The notes under the pieces are model-generated. The model did not search any database. It was not told the DNA's origin and worked only from the letters and a program-made list of their open reading frames with translations. DNA of 23,480 bases from Physocladia obscura. Lineage: Eukaryota > Chytridiomycota > Chytridiomycetes > Chytridiales > Chytriomycetaceae. Of this stretch, positions 18,666-23,480 are shown in pieces. The first letter of the stretch is position 1. The number at the start of each line of letters is the position of its first letter. The stretch lies in NCBI GenBank assembly GCA_027596945.1, contig JADGJH010000255.1:1-23480 (forward strand), read 5' to 3'. A program made the position numbers and the translations under genes.

Positions 18666-18900
18666 TGAAACTTACGAAAAACTTTGTTTTCATTTTCATG
18701 GTTATCATGCCTGCAGACTTTCTGTGTTAAATATTGAAAAATTCGGGCAGTAGATTTGAAAAAAACCAAATATGCTGGTAAGATTAATTGTATAAGATTG
18801 AATGCAAACAATGCACAAAGAGTATATAATAATAGCAAATGTCAACTGTGTTTTACAATCAAAAATGATATAATTATTGCTGTTTTTAAGACTTTTCCTG
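18666..18900. other. intergenic region between converging genes
   Basis: Short AT-rich stretch holding the 3' ends of the dioxygenase (plus) and Cache-like (minus) transcripts. No further feature is seen. Confidence 0.45.
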
Positions 18901-20495
18901 CTATTTTCTTGGTACTTTAGATGCGCTTGCGACTTCAGACGGTTTCCTTTGCAAATTATTACTGGTTCTTAAAATCTTGGCAAATACAGTCACCATTTCG
19001 TAAAATGATTCTTGAAGGCCCGCCAATTCATAAACAAATGATCTACTTTTGATACCAGCATCTTTGCTCAAAGCTTCTTGGAATTTGAGTTGCTTGAGCA
19101 TTATAATTTGAGTCGCCACGATGCCCAATTGACGCGAAATGATAATGGCAAAGAGAATACCAATAATTAATACTCCAACAATCACTCCTAGCATTATAAG
19201 TCCAGTTTTTCTGGAAGTTTTTGTCAGATCACTTTCAACAGCATCGACGTTAAGATATTCGATGAAAAGCATATTCCCAACAGTAGAATTGATAAGATAT
19301 GCTTCGACTTTCCAAGTTGCTCCATTCAAATTTCTAACATATGATAAAGAGCCTTCTAATGAAAGACTATTTGAAATGGCAGACAGCTGTTGCGTCACAG
19401 ATTTGTCTGTGCCATATGTGATGTTCAAAATTTTGCAAACATCTTGAAAGAAGGGGTCTTCAACTTGATTTACTGTCAAAACACTTGAAAAGTCTGACGC
19501 TATAACTTGAGCTGTAGATGAACTAGCTAATATGTATGCAGAGCTGATTTCTAGCACAGCAACGAAAATTGGATACGGAATCGTATTAATGACAGTGATA
19601 ACGTTTTTTGAAATATCAGAAACAAGCCAATCCGCAGCAACTCCAATTTTCTCGCCAGTATCTTGATTCACCGCAAGACAAACCACTGTCTTTAGTACTA
19701 GACCAAAAATATTGTAAGTTGGAGAAAAAATTGATGAAAATGGTTGGCTGTAGTTGAGTTTGAATAGGGCAGTTTTGTTAACACCGGGTACTCCACCATC
19801 AACTTGGAAAGGAACTCCATCTGGGGTTGCAAGGTAACTTGTAACCCAACTTGCATTAGTTTGACGCCACTATATTTAAAATTCTTAGTATAAATTACTT
19901 CATTTTCAAAATTCAAATTACTTGGCGATATTGTCCATCAAGATTTAACCACCCATTCATAAACCCCTGAGGTACAGTGAAAAAAAAAGTATCCATCACG
20001 CTGTTATCGTAAGATTGAAGTAAATACAGCATACTTCTCATGGTGGAATTAAATTTTTCAACTGTTGCCACACTCCATTCTCCTGACTAATTTTGTTCAG
20101 AAAAACCACATATTTCCACATATATAAGGGATAACCGCAAAAAACTTTGCCTCCAGTAGAGTCACATCGCTGAGAGACTGTGCCAGCGTCAAAAAATTTT
20201 GTGAAATCTGATTGGCAATTAACGTTCCAATTTTCGCAACCAAGTCGTCGACATTACGTTTTGCAGATATAAAAGTAAGTTGCCTGATAAAAGAATGATA
20301 AGTTTTTTTTTCTTTCATTGGTGGAAATTATGAGCAAAATTCTTACCATCCCAAAACCCCAACACTGATTGTAGACATGGCTAAAATTAAATTGAGCAAC
20401 AGACAGAATCTAGGACGCCCAGCTGAGAGCTTCCGAACAGTAGTTTCTGCTTTCACCGTGTTTGTTTGCGAACTTGTTTCTGATGGCTGGTTCAT
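18901..20495 (-). CDS. two-TM sensor protein with Cache-like extracellular domain, no output domain
   Basis: Hand model on the minus strand: 20495-20347, 20283-20136, 20086-19922, 19869-18901. This gives 1431 nt and 476 aa; the introns (63, 49, 52 nt) are GT..AG and in phase, the last with a TACTAAG branch site. A basic N-terminal tail precedes TM1 (30-50, CLLLNLILAMSTISVGVLGW). About 325 extracellular residues follow, with Trp/Gly/Asn-rich motifs (PQGFMNGWLNLDGQYRQWRQ, GLVLKTVVCLAVNQDTG, IGVAADWLVSDI) like those of double-Cache small-ligand sensors. TM2 is at about 376-398. A short cytoplasmic helix ends with SFVYELAGLQESFYEMVTVF, resembling the linker that precedes cyclase or kinase domains in such receptors. 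No catalytic domain follows: the frame stops after a Lys/Ser-rich tail. The open frame extends upstream to about 20710 without an ATG, so an extra 5' exon is possible. Cache assignment is by architecture only. Confidence 0.65.
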
Positions 20496-21535
20496 TTCTG
20501 ACAATTTGACACAAATTGTCTGATTCTCACTGACAGCGTTCTTAACAGTTTTTGTTGAAGCACTCCCAAAAAATTTTAATTGTAATATTTTCTCTTTGAG
20601 GGATATCTGTGCAGACTCAGAGAGTGCTGCGATGATGAAATAGAAAAAATAGGAGATTAGGAGTTTGTGTGGCGGAAGGATTGTTGGACTGAATTTGGGC
20701 GGTGGTGGAGTTTATGCCTCTGAATGAAGCAGCTTCCATCACTCGAAACCATTCCTTATCTTGTACCACTGCACAATATCAAATAAGGTGCGCATTATTC
20801 ATAGGAGTGTGTTCTATTTATTCAAAACTGTTTACTCATTACTTCTTATTCTTGCTTTGATATTCTGGCATGTATTCTTTTCATTTTTCATTCCCTCGTT
20901 TTTTATTTTTTTTATTTTTCCCCTGTTTTTTTTCTGTTCTCTTTTTAAGACCACAAGAAATGAGGAGAACGTAGTTAAATAAGAAATTCTTTACTTTTTA
21001 TTATCATTATTATTATTTAATTTCTTCAAATACTGTCCTATCCTCAATTCTAAATAAACTTTGAATCCGAGCGAGAGCTTACGTCAAACCAGCAGAGCTT
21101 TGATAATCTAATCGCAAAAACCTCCGAGTCAATATTAATGATATTCTTCCTGAAATATCCTGCTCATATTTATTTTTGAAAAAGGCGTGAGTCTGGTGCC
21201 GTGGAAGATCGTTTACGAACAAATTCATCTAATTTTTGTCTATTGAATGACAATAAATTTCTCAAATTAAGTTAGCGACTTTACTGCGTTGTTTTTGTCT
21301 TTCCATGAGAACTTGGCTGTTATTATGCAAGAATTGCAATGAAAACCAGTAAACGTTCAAGCAGGCGAACTTCAGATGCTCCTTAATAAATATAAAAAAA
21401 TTATTGTTGCAGTGAAGGTTATTTTGTCGTGATTTGAAGCATAAATAGAAAATTTATTTTGATAAAAAAACCAGAAAACTCCATCTTTAAAGTCTTTCAT
21501 TCTGATAAGAACTTAATACGAACAAGTATAAAATC
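20496..21535. other. intergenic region upstream of the Cache-like gene
   Basis: About 1 kb. On the minus strand the first 215 bases stay open in the Cache-gene frame (FFYFIIAALSESAQISLKEK and on). A pyrimidine tract ending in GCAG at about 20628 could be an acceptor, so part may be exonic. From 20790 on it is very AT-rich. The plus-strand frame at 20761-20982 is Phe-rich and unsupported. Confidence 0.45.
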
Positions 21536-23434
21536 TCACATGTATTCTGTATGCGCTGTTATAGCAGAATGCGCAACAGATCCTTTTTTTTGTGAAGCAC
21601 AAACAGCACATGCATGCTCCAATTCACAATCTTTTGTACACCGCCCCATGTTAAAATCCAAACAGACCCTGTTAGTGGAATATAATGAATTTCCAACCGT
21701 GTTTTTCACTCTAGGCATCATTTTAACCTGCCAATCAGAAATTTTCATGGGCAAAACCACTTGCTCTGATGAATTGGAAACATTGGGTTTAGAATATGGT
21801 CGCGCAAATGATCCTTTTTGAGCACGCGCAAATTCTCGCTTCTGATTTTGAACACCGTTACTTCCTTGATTCTGGCCATTATGCACTTGTATCTGACCAC
21901 TATTCTTCCGGTGTGTATTACCACCGCTATTTTCATGCAGCTGAAAACTATTGCTGGATCCTGCTTGTCGTCCGATTCCTTCCACTAAACCAGTGGTATC
22001 AAATTCAAAATTATCAACAACGCTATGTACTGGTTCTTCTATCTTTGGTCGCTTTGTGGCAACATCAGCTAAAAATCGCCGCTTTTCCTTTTTCTGAAAT
22101 AGTTTTCCAATTGAATTTGATGAACTTCCATTTTTTTCGAATCCAACAGCTTCTTCTTGTTTGAAATTGCTTTCATTTGCGACACTACTTGATATTGAAG
22201 AAGATATCTTTTTCACGTTGATATTTCTGTATTTTTCTTGTGCTGAAACAGCTACGATAGCAGGTATTTCTTGAGAGTAATTTTCTGCCAGTGCTGAATC
22301 AATATTTTTAACAAAATTGTTAGATTCTGTGTAAGGTGATACAACATTATTGCTTTCATCTAAAACTTCATCGGGAATCCCAATAGTCGGTGTTGGATCA
22401 TAAATCCAGCTCAAATTGTCATCAATTTCATATGTCTGATTCTCACTACCACTTGAATATAGATTACTTTCGGTATTTTCCAATGTCGTGTTATCCTCCA
22501 TAACGCTAAATTCTGCAGTTGGGTCATATTTCCATTCCATAACGCTTTTTGCTGCAATTTGACGAATTTCTTCTTGTTTTCGCTGTTTCTCCAATTCTTC
22601 TTCCAATTCTTTTTTTTTTTGTGCTTTGGATCTTTTTTCCTCTACCCAAACTTTCATATCTAATTGAATCAAATCTTTAACGGAATTTAATGGAGGAATA
22701 ATTAAACATGGAAAATGCGGCATCAATTTCGGAATTCTCTCTGAGTTAATTGAAGTCCAACTTCTATTTGAAACAGCAACAATAGACGCCCCTGCTCCAC
22801 CGAAGTCGGAGTACGCAGATGAATTGACATCAGACAGATTACTTCCCGCAAAAGGTATTACTCTTCTTTGAATCTTTCGCTTTGATGAATTTCTACTCTC
22901 GATTTTAATTAGACTTCCACCTGCAGACATCATTGATGCTTCGTTTGCCATTTCATCGACGCTATTTCCTTCGGATTGTTGAGCAAAATTTTGTAGCGAT
23001 GGTGTTGGTTGAGATTTATAGGCGGTTTTTGATATAACGTAAGGATTTCCGAATGGATTGCGTTGCGCGTTTGCCGTGATTTCTTCGTCAGTTTCAAATG
23101 GATTTCGCAAAGGAGGTGCAGTTTTGCGGCTATTGTGATTCGTGGCCTCGTACGTTGGTAAAGAATGGCGAACGTCTGTTTTTAATTTTAATTTTATTGA
23201 TGTAGCTCGTTGTTTTTCGCTTTCATGTCAACTCTCACCTTCATCGTCTTGATTTCTGATAAGTTTCTTGATTTTCATATCCTGGTTGTTGGATGCGATG
23301 AAAAGGGATTGGAGTCCAGCAAGTTCAGCAACAATATTCTCTCTCGGAACATCAAACGCGTTTTCGATCAAGTTACTCACTGTGGTAATTTGCGTGGCTT
23401 GAACATTCGCTCGTCGGATTACTTCAGTCTTTGC
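21536..23434 (-). CDS. CCCH zinc-finger protein, 5' end outside the window
   Basis: Two visible exons, 23434-23239 and 23175-21536, flank a 63-nt GTGAGA..ACAG intron and encode 611 aa. A CCACAG acceptor at 23435-23440 shows that an earlier exon lies beyond the window. The visible start is helical (KTEVIRRANVQATQITTVSN, then AELAGLQSLFIAS). Two RNPFG-type motifs, Ser/Asn-rich linkers and a charged coiled coil (VWVEEKRSKAQKKKELEEEL and on) follow. A short motif appears twice, MEWKYDPTAEF and LSWIYDPTPTI. After more Asn/Gln/Ser-rich sequence the C-terminus has CLDFNMGRCTKDCELEH, a C-x7-C-x3-C-x3-H arrangement like a CCCH zinc finger with a shortened middle loop, plus CAVC. RNA binding is the usual role of such fingers but is not proved here. 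The overlapping plus-strand frames are shadows. Confidence 0.75.
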
Positions 23435-23480
23435 CTGTGGATGTAAACAATTTAGGTCTTTTTTTTTTTTTTTTTTTTTT
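23435..23480 (-). other. intron sequence at the window edge
   Basis: Upstream of the CCACAG acceptor the minus strand is AT-rich and opens with a run of more than 20 A (T on the plus strand, 23459-23480). The donor and the preceding exon are outside the window. Confidence 0.55.

Noticed and set aside
1..23480. tRNA, rRNA, CRISPR arrays, transposon ends or viral genes
   Set aside because: No TPsiC-arm motif with a matching cloverleaf, no regularly spaced repeats, no transposase or integrase motifs and no terminal inverted repeats were seen by eye. A tRNAscan or repeat search could still find weak cases.

Overview
The window reads as nuclear DNA of a fungus, most likely an early-diverging, chytrid-like one; this placement is inference. 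The DNA is AT-rich. Genes are monocistronic and lie on both strands, cut by short GT..AG introns (about 46-115 nt), several with CTAAC or TACTAA-type branch sites. There are no operons or ribosome binding sites. The gene set fits a zoosporic fungus: a fungal bestrophin, an FBXO9/Hrt3 F-box protein, a secreted intradiol dioxygenase with a C-terminal membrane segment, a Clr2-type silencing protein, a stand-alone CaMKII association domain and a Cache-type sensor. A 10-base run of Ns at 11872-11881 shows that this is a draft assembly.

Layout. 1-950: AT-rich, no gene seen. 958-1459 (+): 5'-truncated bestrophin pseudogene; 1439-2037 holds further eroded coding-like DNA. 2071-3439 (-): intact four-exon bestrophin. 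3612-4507 (+): Cys-rich zinc protein, head-to-head with the bestrophin, start unresolved and reading frame shifted near the 3' end. 4903-5928 and 6677-7555 (-): tandem copies of a secreted, probably GPI-anchored, two-domain PAN/apple-like protein. 8075-8430 (-): fragment that looks like a decayed sugar transporter. 8490-9660: mostly empty, with one orphan exon-like stretch. 9661-12595 (-): Clr2-like gene, whose second intron contains the N gap. 12673-13151 (-): CaMKII association-domain protein. 13272-14348 (-): Ser-rich protein of unknown function. 14679-16198 (+): FBXO9/Hrt3 F-box protein in five exons. 16550-16887 (+): membrane-protein-like exon remnants. 17048-18450 (+): intradiol dioxygenase, possibly with an alternative 3' exon to 18665. 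18901-20495 (-): two-TM Cache-like receptor without an output domain. 21536-23434 (-): 3' part of a CCCH zinc-finger protein that continues past the window.

The genes do not form one pathway. Themes are the cell surface and membranes (bestrophin, PAN proteins, dioxygenase, Cache sensor), ubiquitin targeting (F-box) and heterochromatin or RNA (Clr2-like, CCCH). Duplication followed by decay or homogenisation recurs. The multi-exon models were built by hand from splice-site phase and family resemblance; no database search was run.
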